The notes: generated from the sequence alone by a model not told the origin. Positions 7,174-15,035 are shown, numbered from the stretch's first letter. The stretch is DNA of 19,008 bases from an uncultured Lachnospiraceae bacterium (GCA_910584325.1 CAJTZH010000054.1:1-19008), one strand, 5' to 3'. Made by a program: numbers and translations.

Positions 7174-8022
7174 ATGATAAAAAATATTCTAAAGGGCATG
7201 GTAATCGGCATCGCTAATATTATTCCCGGCGTCAGCGGCGGAACGATGATGGTTGCAATGGGAATTTACGACAAATTAATTCACTGCATCACGCATTTAT
7301 TTTCCGAGTTTAAAAAGAGCGTGAAGTTTGTTCTGCCAATCGGTATCGGCATGGTGCTTGGAATTGTGTTGTTGTCACAACTGATCGGACTGATGTTTGA
7401 ACATTTCCCGATACAGACGAATCTTTTGTTTATCGGTCTGATACTGGGCGGTCTTCCTGCCATTTACAGTAAGGTGAAAGGGCAGACAATCCGTCCCGGT
7501 CATATTGCGGCGTTTTTGGTATTCTTCTGTCTCGTTGTGGGAATGGCGGCAGTAGGGGAAGTAGATAAAGCGGGAAGCGCTCTGACTTTCAGCGTGCTCA
7601 ATTGTCTGATTCTGTTTCTGGTCGGCGTGATTGCCGCCGCGACGATGGTTATTCCGGGTGTAAGCGGTTCCATGGTGCTGATGCTTCTGGGATATTACAA
7701 TTCCATTATCGATACGATTAATCAGGTGGTGGATTCTCTGATTTCTTTTGATATTAACGGGATTGTGCAGGGCGTCCTCCTTCTGATACCGTTTGGTATC
7801 GGTGTGGTAATCGGCATTTTTGCGATTGCGAAGCTCGTAGAGATTATTTTTAAGAAGTTTCCGCAGTATGCATACTGGGCGATTATCGGGCTGATTGTGG
7901 CTTCGCCGTTTGCGATTGTAATGGTAAATGATTTTTCCGGTATCAATGTAGTTTCCGTTCTGACCGGAATTGTGGCGCTGGTTGTGGGAGTAATGATTGC
8001 GCTAAAACTTGGAAAAGAATAG
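7174..8022 (+). CDS. popT: DUF368 membrane protein, PopT-type undecaprenyl-phosphate translocase
   Basis: DUF368 proteins were recently shown to recycle the lipid carrier undecaprenyl phosphate across the membrane for cell-envelope synthesis, under the name PopT. The 282-residue protein is almost wholly hydrophobic. It carries the family signature twice: ANIIPGVSGGTMMVAMGIYD (PGVSG at residues 18-22) and ATMVIPGVSGSMVLMLLGYY (PGVSG at 161-165), showing the internal duplication typical of this fold. The start ATG 7174 has an ideal AGGAGGA site (7164-7170). Family membership is clear; that this copy does the PopT job is inferred from the family, and a DedA-family protein elsewhere could share the role. 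Confidence 0.88.
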   Translation: MIKNILKGMVIGIANIIPGVSGGTMMVAMGIYDKLIHCITHLFSEFKKSVKFVLPIGIGMVLGIVLLSQLIGLMFEHFPIQTNLLFIGLILGGLPAIYSKVKGQTIRPGHIAAFLVFFCLVVGMAAVGEVDKAGSALTFSVLNCLILFLVGVIAAATMVIPGVSGSMVLMLLGYYNSIIDTINQVVDSLISFDINGIVQGVLLLIPFGIGVVIGIFAIAKLVEIIFKKFPQYAYWAIIGLIVASPFAIVMVNDFSGINVVSVLTGIVALVVGVMIALKLGKE

Positions 8023-8038
8023 ACGTAAATTTAAGGTC

Positions 8039-8066
8039 TTGACAATTAAAAAAATAGAATTATAAT
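8039..8066 (+). promoter_or_regulatory. Strong promoter of the marR-ABC exporter operon
   Basis: TTGACA (8039-8044) and TATAAT (8061-8066), both perfect consensus elements, are separated by 16 bases. Transcription should start around 8073, inside the palindrome that begins at 8068. A repressor bound there would block RNA polymerase. The resulting 5' leader before the marR start at 8210 is about 135 bases, and I see no further gene in it. Confidence 0.8.
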
Positions 8067-8067
8067 T

Positions 8068-8096
8068 ATTCGTGTACGAACAGTTCGTACACGAAT
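8068..8096 (+). promoter_or_regulatory. Probable MarR operator: 29-bp palindrome over the transcription start
   Basis: ATTCGTGTACGAAC (8068-8081) is a perfect inverted copy of 8083-8096, with a single central base (A8082). Each arm also holds a smaller dyad, TCGTGTACGA (8070-8079) and TCGTACACGA (8085-8094), whose centres are 15 bp apart. It lies immediately after the -10 of the marR promoter, the classic position for MarR autorepression. The right arm is followed by ATTTTTGTTTT, so the same DNA could also act as an intrinsic terminator for the upstream DUF368 gene; the two roles are not exclusive. Confidence 0.7.
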
Positions 8097-8209
8097 TTTT
8101 GTTTTATGAAAAAATGTTTTCGGATGCCTGTTTTAGTTGGACAAAAAATTGTTCAGAAAAGTCGGGTATATTTGTAAAAAACAGACTACAATACAAAGCG
8201 GGGTGTTTT

Positions 8210-8653
8210 ATGTATAGCAGGGAAAATCAGATAGGTTTTTATGTGAGAGAATTAGGAAATGCACTGAAGAAACGAAGGGAATCAGATGACAGTTGTTTTG
8301 GAGATATGAATCCGACGATGATGCAGCGCTGGGTATTGGGGTATCTTGCGCACCATACAGACCATGACATTTACCAGAAAGAGCTGGAGGATAACTTAAA
8401 TATCGGCAAGTCAACATTGTCGGAAATTCTGCATACGATGGAAAAGGACGGTCTGGTGGAGCGGGTTTCGTCCGGGAGATGTAAGAAAATCGAGATGACG
8501 GAACGGTCTTTGCAGATTGATAAGGCGATAATGCAGCAGATTGAAAGGACGGAAGAGAAACTGCGGGAGGGATTGTCCGAGGAGGAAACGGCAGATTTTA
8601 TCCGCATTATTAAGAAGATGATAGAAAATGTAAAGGAGGACTGTGAAAAATGA
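8210..8653 (+). CDS. MarR-family transcriptional repressor
   Basis: This is a 147-residue winged-helix regulator, expected to act as a dimer that represses its own operon and releases DNA when a small molecule is bound. The DNA-binding part includes LGYLAHHTDHDIYQKELEDN and a recognition region NIGKSTLSEILHTMEKDGLV followed by the wing VSSGRCKKIEMTE, all characteristic of MarR. The C-terminal helices (residues ~100-147) would complete the dimer interface. I chose ATG 8210 because it gives the family's usual length. The in-frame GTG 8072 lies in the operator and ATG 8114 lacks a ribosome site; the chosen start has only a modest GCGGGG. The end overlaps the next start as ATGA, so repressor and pump are translationally coupled. 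The ligand is unknown. Confidence 0.87.
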   Translation: MYSRENQIGFYVRELGNALKKRRESDDSCFGDMNPTMMQRWVLGYLAHHTDHDIYQKELEDNLNIGKSTLSEILHTMEKDGLVERVSSGRCKKIEMTERSLQIDKAIMQQIERTEEKLREGLSEEETADFIRIIKKMIENVKEDCEK

Positions 8654-10398
8654 TTCGGACAATGATGCGTTATATCAGAGAATTTAAGCGGGCCGCCATA
8701 GCTACCCCTGTTTTCATGATTCTGGAGGTTATCATGGAGGTGATTATTCCGCTCATGATGTCTTCAATTGTTGATAAGGGTGTGGAAGCAGGAAATATCG
8801 GTCACATTTATAAGATGGGCATTTTTATGTTCATGGCGGCGCTTTTTAGTCTTACGGTAGGGATTCTTGGCGGAAAATACGGCGCCAAGGCGTCTGCCGG
8901 TCTTGCAAGAAACCTGCGTCAGGGGATGTATGACAATATCCAGACGTACGCGTTTTCCAATATTGACAAGTATAGCACGGCAGGCCTTGTGACAAGGCTG
9001 ACGACAGATGTGACCAATGTGCAGAACGCGTTCCAGATGAGCCTGAGAATGGGAACGAGGGCGCCGGCATCGCTGTTGTTTGCAATGTTTATGGCGTTTA
9101 CGATTGACGCGAGGATTGCGTCCGTTTATCTGGGAGCGGTTTTGTTCCTCGGAACCTGCCTGTTTCTGATTATGAGAAGAACGACCAGATATTTTGATCA
9201 GGTGTTTAAGAAATATGATGATTTAAATTCGTCCGTACAGGAAAACGCGTCGTCAATTCGCGTTGTCAAGGCGTTTGTACGTGAGGAATATGAAAAAGGT
9301 AAGTTTAAGAGCGCCAGCGAAAATGTATACAAAATGTTCGTCAATGCCGAGAAAATCCTGGTGTTAAACTCACCGTTAATGCAGTTGACCGTGTACAGTT
9401 GTATTCTGTTAATCAGCTGGATTGGCGCGAAGTTTATTGTGGCGCAGTCCCTTACAACGGGGCAGCTGATGAATCTGCTTACATATTGCATGAATATTTT
9501 AATGAGTTTGATGATGCTGTCCATGATTTTTGTGATGCTTACCATGGGTTCCGCAAGCATGAAACGTATTGCGGAAGTATTAAATGAAAAAGCGGATATT
9601 GAAAATCCGCAAAATCCCGTAACACAGGTAAAAGACGGCAGCATTACATTTGAAAATGTGGATTTTGCCTACAATAAGACGGCGGAAAAGCCGGTGCTTT
9701 CCAATATTAATCTGTCAATTCGGGCAGGCGAGACCATCGGTATTATCGGCGGAACGGGAAGTGCGAAGACGAGCCTTGTCAACCTAATCAGCCGTCTGTA
9801 TGACGTGACGGGAGGAGCTGTTTTAGTAGGCGGAAGAGACGTCCGGGAATATGACCTTGAGGTGCTCCGCAACGAAGTATCTGTTGTGCTGCAAAAAAAT
9901 GTGCTGTTTTCGGGAACGATTCTTGAAAACCTGCGCTGGGGAGATGAAAACGCGTCTGAAAAGGAGTGTATCCGTGCGTGTCAATTAGCCTGTGCCGATG
10001 AATTTATACAGAAAATGCCGGAAAAATACAATACATATATTGAGCAGGGCGGCACAAATGTGTCCGGCGGACAAAAGCAGAGACTTTGTATCGCAAGGGC
10101 GCTTCTGAAAAAACCGAAAATTCTGATTCTGGATGATTCCACAAGCGCAGTGGATACGGCGACGGATGCCAGAATCAGAAAGGCGTTTGCCGAGGAAATA
10201 CCGGATACAACCAAACTGATTATCGCGCAGCGAATTTCAAGCGTTAGCGGCGCGGACCGGATTATCGTTATGGACGACGGCGCTGTGTGTGGGTTTGGAA
10301 CGCATGAAGAACTGCTTGCGAAGAACGAGATTTATCGTGACGTATATGAGTCCCAGACTGCGGGAAGCGGTGATTTTGACGAGAAGGAGGGCGCGTGA
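8650..10398 (+). CDS. ABC exporter half-transporter with degenerate ATP site (subunit 1)
   Basis: This 582-residue type IV ABC exporter has an N-terminal six-helix membrane domain (~1-310) and a C-terminal nucleotide-binding domain. Walker A is GGTGSAKT (367-374, Lys373; Ala replaces the usual last Gly). The signature is V-S-G-G-Q (471-475), close to consensus. Walker B is followed by Asp496 where the catalytic Glu is normally found (ILILDDSTS). The switch histidine is Gln527 (IIAQRISS). This is the pattern of the partner that supplies the degenerate site in heterodimers such as TM287/288 or LmrCD, with two further unusual positions. It starts at ATG 8650, overlapping marR by 4 bases, and ends 1 base before subunit 2. 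The substrate is unknown; multidrug or peptide export is plausible. Confidence 0.93.
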   Translation: MIRTMMRYIREFKRAAIATPVFMILEVIMEVIIPLMMSSIVDKGVEAGNIGHIYKMGIFMFMAALFSLTVGILGGKYGAKASAGLARNLRQGMYDNIQTYAFSNIDKYSTAGLVTRLTTDVTNVQNAFQMSLRMGTRAPASLLFAMFMAFTIDARIASVYLGAVLFLGTCLFLIMRRTTRYFDQVFKKYDDLNSSVQENASSIRVVKAFVREEYEKGKFKSASENVYKMFVNAEKILVLNSPLMQLTVYSCILLISWIGAKFIVAQSLTTGQLMNLLTYCMNILMSLMMLSMIFVMLTMGSASMKRIAEVLNEKADIENPQNPVTQVKDGSITFENVDFAYNKTAEKPVLSNINLSIRAGETIGIIGGTGSAKTSLVNLISRLYDVTGGAVLVGGRDVREYDLEVLRNEVSVVLQKNVLFSGTILENLRWGDENASEKECIRACQLACADEFIQKMPEKYNTYIEQGGTNVSGGQKQRLCIARALLKKPKILILDDSTSAVDTATDARIRKAFAEEIPDTTKLIIAQRISSVSGADRIIVMDDGAVCGFGTHEELLAKNEIYRDVYESQTAGSGDFDEKEGA

Positions 10399-10399
10399 T

Positions 10400-12325
10400 A
10401 TGGCAGGGCAGGTAAAAGAAGTGAAAGTAGGTCCGGGCGCAAGAGTCAGAGGACCAAGACCCAAGATTAAAAATCCCGGAAAATTATTCAAAAGGGTGAT
10501 GGCGTATATTTTTAAGAATTACAGTATTCATCTGATAGCTGTGATTATCTGCATTTTCGTCAGTGTGCTGGCAAACGTGCAGGGAACGATGTTTACAAAG
10601 ACGCTGATTGACGGTTATATTACGCCGCTGCTGCTTTGCGACGTGCCGGATTTTACACCGCTGCTTCACGCAATCGGGCGTGTGGCGGTATTTTACGCGA
10701 TTGGCGCGCTGTCCACGTATACCTACTCAAGAATCATGGTCAATGTGACGCAGGGGACGCTTCGAAATCTGCGAAACGATATGTTTTCCCATATGCAGAA
10801 GCTTCCAATTCGCTATTTTGATACTCATGCGCATGGTGATATTATGTCGATTTATACGAATGATATCGACACACTGCGGCAGATGATCAGCCAGAGCATG
10901 CCGCAGCTCTTATCCAGCGTGATTACGATTGTCAGCGTGTTTATCAGTATGATTACGTTAAATATTCCGCTGACGTTTGTAACGCTTGCCGTTGTGGTTA
11001 TCATGTTAAACGCGACGAAATGGGCGGCAGGTCTTTCCGGCAGATTTTTTGTGGCGCAGCAGAAAAATATCGGCGCCGTGAACGGTTATATCGAAGAGAT
11101 GATGGAGGGGCAGAAGGTTGTAAAGGTTTTCTGTCATGAGGAACGGTCGAAAGAAGCGTTTCGTAAGTTAAACGATGCGCTGTATGAGAGCGCTTACAAC
11201 GCCAATCAGTTCTCGAATATTTTAGGACCGATTAACGCGCAGCTTGGCAATGTCAGTTACGTTTTATGCGCCATGATAGGAGGCATTCTCGTACTAAACG
11301 GCGTGGGGGGCTTTACGGTAGGCGGTCTTGCCAGTTTTCTGATGTTTAACAAGAGTTTTAACATGCCGATTAATCAGGTCAGCATGCAGTTTAACAGTAT
11401 TGTGATGGCGCTTGCAGGCGCGGAGCGTATTTTTAAACTCCTGGATGAAGAAGAAGAGGCGGACGCAGGTAATGTGACGCTTGTTAATGCGACGCGGGTA
11501 AACGGCGAAATTGCGGAGACGGCTGAAAGAACGGGAATGTGGGCATGGAAAAATCCGGGGAAGGACGGAAGAGATTGTTCCTATGTGGAATTAAAGGGCG
11601 ATGTGACTTTCGATGACGTGGATTTCGGATATGATGAGGAAAAAATCGTTCTGCACAACATTAAAATGTACGCGACGCCGGGGCAGAAAATTGCGTTTGT
11701 CGGTTCCACCGGCGCGGGAAAGACAACGATTACCAACCTGATTAACCGCTTTTATGACATTTCCGATGGAAAAATCCGTTATGACGGTATTAACATTAAT
11801 CATATTAAGAAGGCGGATTTAAGGCGTTCTCTTGGTATGGTTTTGCAGGATACGCATTTATTTACGAATACCGTGATGGAAAATATCCGTTACGGACGTC
11901 TTGACGCTACGGACGAGGAAGTGATTGCGGCGGCGAAGCTTGCCAACGCGGACGGATTTATCAGAAGGCTTCCGGACGGTTATCAGACGGTGCTTACCGG
12001 CGACGGCGCCAATTTAAGCCAGGGGCAGAGACAGCTTCTTGCGATTGCGCGCGCGGCAATTGCCGACCCTCCGGTATTAATTCTTGACGAGGCGACCAGC
12101 TCCATTGACACGCGAACGGAAAAGATTGTGCAAAGCGGCATGGATAAGCTGATGAAGGGCAGAACGACATTTGTCATTGCCCACAGGCTTTCCACGGTTA
12201 AGAACAGCGACTGCATCATGGTTTTGGAAAACGGACACATTATTGAGCGCGGAATGCATGACGAGCTGCTTGAGGAAAAAGGCAGATATTATCAGCTTTA
12301 TACGGGAAATCAGATTGCGGAATAA
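10400..12325 (+). CDS. ABC exporter half-transporter with canonical ATP site (subunit 2)
   Basis: This 641-residue ABC exporter is the heterodimer partner of the preceding gene. Its Walker A GSTGAGKT (435-442), Walker B ILDEAT with catalytic Glu564, and switch His595 (VIAHRLST) are intact. Its signature is L-S-Q-G-Q (539-543), deviating from LSGGQ. The active composite ATP site would therefore use this Walker A/B with the signature of subunit 1. A basic, proline/glycine-rich tail (about residues 1-40) precedes the first helix. A linker of about 45 residues (355-399, containing TGMWAWKNPG) separates membrane and nucleotide domains and is longer than in subunit 1. ATG 10400 has GAAGGAGGG just upstream and follows the previous stop by one base; the in-frame upstream start at 10289 lies inside subunit 1 and is rejected. 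Confidence 0.93.
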   Translation: MAGQVKEVKVGPGARVRGPRPKIKNPGKLFKRVMAYIFKNYSIHLIAVIICIFVSVLANVQGTMFTKTLIDGYITPLLLCDVPDFTPLLHAIGRVAVFYAIGALSTYTYSRIMVNVTQGTLRNLRNDMFSHMQKLPIRYFDTHAHGDIMSIYTNDIDTLRQMISQSMPQLLSSVITIVSVFISMITLNIPLTFVTLAVVVIMLNATKWAAGLSGRFFVAQQKNIGAVNGYIEEMMEGQKVVKVFCHEERSKEAFRKLNDALYESAYNANQFSNILGPINAQLGNVSYVLCAMIGGILVLNGVGGFTVGGLASFLMFNKSFNMPINQVSMQFNSIVMALAGAERIFKLLDEEEEADAGNVTLVNATRVNGEIAETAERTGMWAWKNPGKDGRDCSYVELKGDVTFDDVDFGYDEEKIVLHNIKMYATPGQKIAFVGSTGAGKTTITNLINRFYDISDGKIRYDGININHIKKADLRRSLGMVLQDTHLFTNTVMENIRYGRLDATDEEVIAAAKLANADGFIRRLPDGYQTVLTGDGANLSQGQRQLLAIARAAIADPPVLILDEATSSIDTRTEKIVQSGMDKLMKGRTTFVIAHRLSTVKNSDCIMVLENGHIIERGMHDELLEEKGRYYQLYTGNQIAE

Positions 12326-12346
12326 AAAGGTAAAAGGGGAATTTTT

Positions 12347-13459
12347 ATGGAAAAAAATCGCTTTATTATTGTCGGTTCAGGCTGGAGGTCTTTGTACTAT
12401 GTGCGGATTGCTAAGGCGCTCCCTCAGTATTTTGAATTATGCGCAATGCTTTGCAGGACAAAGGATAAGGCAGATATGATTAGGACATCTTACAACATCC
12501 ATGCAACGATTTCAAAGGAGGAGTGTTGTGAGCTGAAACCGGATTTTGTGGTCGTTGCGGTCGATAAGACGTCGATTGCCGAAGTGTCAAAAGAGTGGCT
12601 GGGGTATGGATTTACAGTGTTGTGCGAGACGCCTGCGGCGTTGGAATTGAGTATGCTCAAGGAATTATGGGAACTTCATCAAAAAAACGGAGCAAAACTT
12701 TCTGTTGCGGAGCAGTATACGAGATATCCCGTTTATGAGGCAATGATTAAGGTGCTGGACAGTGATATCATCGGAGAACCTTACAGCGCGAATGTATCGC
12801 TTGCGCACGAATACCACGGCGCAAGCCTGATTCGCGCTTTCCTGCGGGAAAAAATGACACCGTTTCAGATAACGGCAAAAACATACACATTTCCTACGGC
12901 GCAGACGCTAAGCCGGTATGAACGGTTTACAGACGGGAAATTAATCGACAGGCAGAGAACGCTGGCAGTATTGGAGTTTGCAGACGGCAAAATGGCATTT
13001 TACGATTTCGATTCGGAGCAGTACCGTTCCCCTATTCGCAACAACTATGTGAATATTCGGGGAAGCAGGGGAGAACTGAAAGACGAAACAGTTTATTATC
13101 TGAATAAGGATAATATTCCGCAAGCTGCCTCTTTAGAAATATTGCGGCATCATGTTGTAACCCAGTGGGAAAATCCCAATCTCAAAGAAGTAACGGAAAT
13201 TGATAACATAATTTTTAATGGAAGAAGCATATATGAACCCCGGTTCGGGTCATGCGGGCTTGCCAGTGACGAGACGGCTGTTTGGCGGGTAATGTATGAT
13301 ACGGCGTTATATTCCAGAGGGGAGAAAGCGCTGGAGTATCCGCTTGAATACGCGCTTGAGGACGCGTACACGGCAATTCTTCTCAAAGGGGCGGTTTCAA
13401 CGGGAAAGACTGTTAAAAGTGAGACGCTGCCGTGGCATGAAAACGCAATACGGAAATAG
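12347..13459 (+). CDS. Gfo/Idh/MocA-family oxidoreductase with atypical active-site motif
   Basis: The 370-residue protein has an N-terminal Rossmann domain opening FIIVGSGWRSLYYVRIAKAL, a glycine-containing dinucleotide loop. It continues with the second domain typical of sugar or polyol dehydrogenases of the Gfo/Idh/MocA family. The usual catalytic E-K-P motif appears as CETP (93-96), so Thr95 stands where the conserved lysine is expected. GEPYSANVSLAHEYHGASLI follows in the normal place for the substrate domain. Family assignment is good, but substrate and even catalytic activity are uncertain. The gene begins 21 bases after the ABC exporter (ATG 12347 behind AAAAGGGGA), so it may be read from the marR promoter. 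No carbohydrate genes lie nearby to suggest a substrate. Confidence 0.78.
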   Translation: MEKNRFIIVGSGWRSLYYVRIAKALPQYFELCAMLCRTKDKADMIRTSYNIHATISKEECCELKPDFVVVAVDKTSIAEVSKEWLGYGFTVLCETPAALELSMLKELWELHQKNGAKLSVAEQYTRYPVYEAMIKVLDSDIIGEPYSANVSLAHEYHGASLIRAFLREKMTPFQITAKTYTFPTAQTLSRYERFTDGKLIDRQRTLAVLEFADGKMAFYDFDSEQYRSPIRNNYVNIRGSRGELKDETVYYLNKDNIPQAASLEILRHHVVTQWENPNLKEVTEIDNIIFNGRSIYEPRFGSCGLASDETAVWRVMYDTALYSRGEKALEYPLEYALEDAYTAILLKGAVSTGKTVKSETLPWHENAIRK

Positions 13460-13464
13460 AATAT

Positions 13465-13493
13465 TTGCATAATTGGAATGATAATAGTATACT
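13465..13493 (+). promoter_or_regulatory. Promoter of the fchA-folD-aminotransferase group
   Basis: TTGCAT (13465-13470) and TATACT (13488-13493) are separated by exactly 17 bases, immediately after the Gfo-type gene. The -10 has one mismatch, the -35 has two. It lies about 30 bases before fchA (ATG 13524). No terminator hairpin is visible between the preceding stop and this promoter. Confidence 0.6.
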
Positions 13494-13523
13494 AAAATTA
13501 TCTTATAAAAACGGAGGACAGAA

Positions 13524-14153
13524 ATGGAATTTACGAAATATTCCTGTGAGGAGTTTGTCGATGTTTTATCCACGAAAGCGCCCGTTCCCGGCGGCGGCGG
13601 GGCATCCGCTCTGGTGGGAGCGTTAGGATGCGCGCTTGGTAATATGGTGGGCAGCCTTACTGTAGGAAAGAAGAAATATGCCGATGTGGAAGGTGATATG
13701 ATTGCATTAAAACAAAAGGCGGACGTCTTGCAAAAAGACCTGTTACGTCTGGTCGAGGAGGATGCGAAAGTGTTTGAGCCGCTCTCTAAAGCGTATGGAA
13801 TGCCGAGGGAAACAGAGGAAGAAAAAGCCGAGAAAGAGCGCGTGATGGCGATTGTGTTAAAGGATGCCTGCTCGGTTCCGATGGAGATTATGAGAAAATG
13901 CTGCCAAGCAGTGGAACTGATAGAAGAGTTTGCCCAAAAAGGAAGCGTGATTGCGCTAAGCGACGCCGGTGTAGGCGCAGCGTTTTGTAAGGCGGCGCTT
14001 CTTGGCGCGTCGTTAAATGTATTTATCAACACAAAGTCCATGACGGACAGAGAGTATGCCGGACGTCTGAATGAAGAGGCAAAGCGTATGATTGAAGAAT
14101 ATTCTGTCAGGGCGGATACCGTTTTTAACAGTGTAAAGGAACGTCTGCAATAG
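13524..14153 (+). CDS. fchA: Methenyltetrahydrofolate cyclohydrolase FchA (cyclodeaminase family)
   Basis: This 209-residue cytoplasmic protein belongs to the cyclodeaminase/cyclohydrolase family, which includes stand-alone FchA and the cyclodeaminase half of FTCD. The N-terminal hallmark is present: FVDVLSTKAPVPGGGGASAL, then GALGCALGNMVGSLTVGKKKY. DAGVGAAFCKAALLGASLNV and a long C-terminal helix follow, as expected for this all-helical fold. FchA interconverts 5,10-methenyl-THF and 10-formyl-THF. Cyclodeaminase activity would need a formiminotransferase partner, and none is visible; folD lies 30 bases downstream instead, so the cyclohydrolase role is the better call. It starts at ATG 13524 behind CGGAGGA. 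Confidence 0.87.
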   Translation: MEFTKYSCEEFVDVLSTKAPVPGGGGASALVGALGCALGNMVGSLTVGKKKYADVEGDMIALKQKADVLQKDLLRLVEEDAKVFEPLSKAYGMPRETEEEKAEKERVMAIVLKDACSVPMEIMRKCCQAVELIEEFAQKGSVIALSDAGVGAAFCKAALLGASLNVFINTKSMTDREYAGRLNEEAKRMIEEYSVRADTVFNSVKERLQ

Positions 14154-14183
14154 ATATGTTTTTTGAGGGCGAAAGGAGAAAAT

Positions 14184-15035
14184 ATGGCAAAGCAGTTATT
14201 GGGAAAAGAAGTTACCGCCGCAATCAACGAGAAGATTCGGGCGGATGTGGCAAAACTTACGGAAAAGGGTATTACGCCTGCTCTTGGTATTATCCGTGTG
14301 GGAGAGCGTGAAGATGATATGTCTTACGAGAGAGGAGCGGTGAAGCGTTGTGAGACGCTTGGCGTGTCCTGCAAGAAGTTTCTGCTTCCTGCCGATGTAA
14401 GTGAAGAGGAACTTTTAAAGGTTATCGACGGGGTAAACCATGATGACGCGGTTCATGGTGTATTGTTGTTCCGTCCGCTTCCAAAGCATCTGAACGAAGA
14501 GCGGATTATCAATGCGCTCAACATTGAAAAAGACGTGGACGGAATTACAGACGGTTCCCTTGCAGGTGTTTTTGCCGGGAAACCGCTTGGTTTTCCGCCG
14601 TGTACGCCCAAAGCGTGCATGGAAATTCTGGATTACTACGGGATTGACTGTACCGGAAAGAAAGCCGTTGTTGTGGGGCGCAGTCTGGTCGTGGGAAAGC
14701 CTGCGGCAATGATGCTGATTAAGAAGAACGCGACCGTTACCGTCTGCCATACAAGAACAACGGATATGCCGTCAGTCGTTAGGGAGGCAGACATCGTCAT
14801 TGTCGCGGCAGGAAAGGCAAAAGTTGTGGACGGTTCATACCTGAGAGCGGGACAGGTGGTGATTGACGTGGGAATTAACGTAAATGAAGACGGAAAACTC
14901 TGCGGCGATGTCAATTATGAGGAGGCAGAAAGAATCGTTGACGCCGTTACGCCTGTGCCGGGCGGCGTGGGAAGCGTGACCACATCGGTGCTTGTCGGGC
15001 ATGTCGTTGAAGCGGCGATGAGGAAGTATTTGTAA
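14184..15035 (+). CDS. folD: FolD-family methylene-THF dehydrogenase, cyclohydrolase residues lost
   Basis: FolD normally oxidises 5,10-methylene-THF and then hydrolyses methenyl-THF to 10-formyl-THF. This 283-residue protein keeps the fold: LGIIRVGE, KDVDGITDGSLAG, PCTPKACMEILDYYGID, VVVGRSLVVGKP (the dinucleotide site) and TPVPGGVGSVTTSVL. Two residues of the cyclohydrolase centre are changed. The conserved Y-x-x-x-K is Y48-x-x-x-A52, so the catalytic Lys (E. coli Lys54) is Ala. The Gln of the VQLPLP motif (E. coli Gln98) is Phe96 in LLFRPLP. A dehydrogenase-only enzyme is inferred, with the neighbouring FchA doing the second step. ATG 14184 has AAAGGAGA upstream; the longer TTG start at 14163 would lie ahead of that site and is rejected. 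Confidence 0.9.
   Translation: MAKQLLGKEVTAAINEKIRADVAKLTEKGITPALGIIRVGEREDDMSYERGAVKRCETLGVSCKKFLLPADVSEEELLKVIDGVNHDDAVHGVLLFRPLPKHLNEERIINALNIEKDVDGITDGSLAGVFAGKPLGFPPCTPKACMEILDYYGIDCTGKKAVVVGRSLVVGKPAAMMLIKKNATVTVCHTRTTDMPSVVREADIVIVAAGKAKVVDGSYLRAGQVVIDVGINVNEDGKLCGDVNYEEAERIVDAVTPVPGGVGSVTTSVLVGHVVEAAMRKYL

Noticed and set aside
6630..7211. 193-codon open frame on the - strand opposite mntP
   Set aside because: It is complementary to the mntP membrane helices and has no supporting start signal or motif. Shadow frame.
8137..8157. Imperfect repeat TGGACAA-AAAA-TTGTTCA in the marR leader as a second operator
   Set aside because: It matches 6 of 7 positions, is AT-rich and unlike the main palindrome, so it is not convincing.
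8072..8209. N-terminal extension of MarR from GTG 8072 or ATG 8114
   Set aside because: The first begins inside the operator at the predicted transcription start. The second lacks a ribosome site. Both exceed the usual MarR length.
13524..14153. FchA as the formiminotetrahydrofolate cyclodeaminase of histidine breakdown
   Set aside because: No formiminotransferase or hut genes are visible, while folD is directly downstream; the cyclohydrolase role fits better.
13397..14227. 276-codon open frame on the - strand opposite fchA
   Set aside because: It is antisense to a recognisable FchA with a good ribosome site and promoter, and its translation is Ser/Phe-rich with no family motif. Shadow frame.
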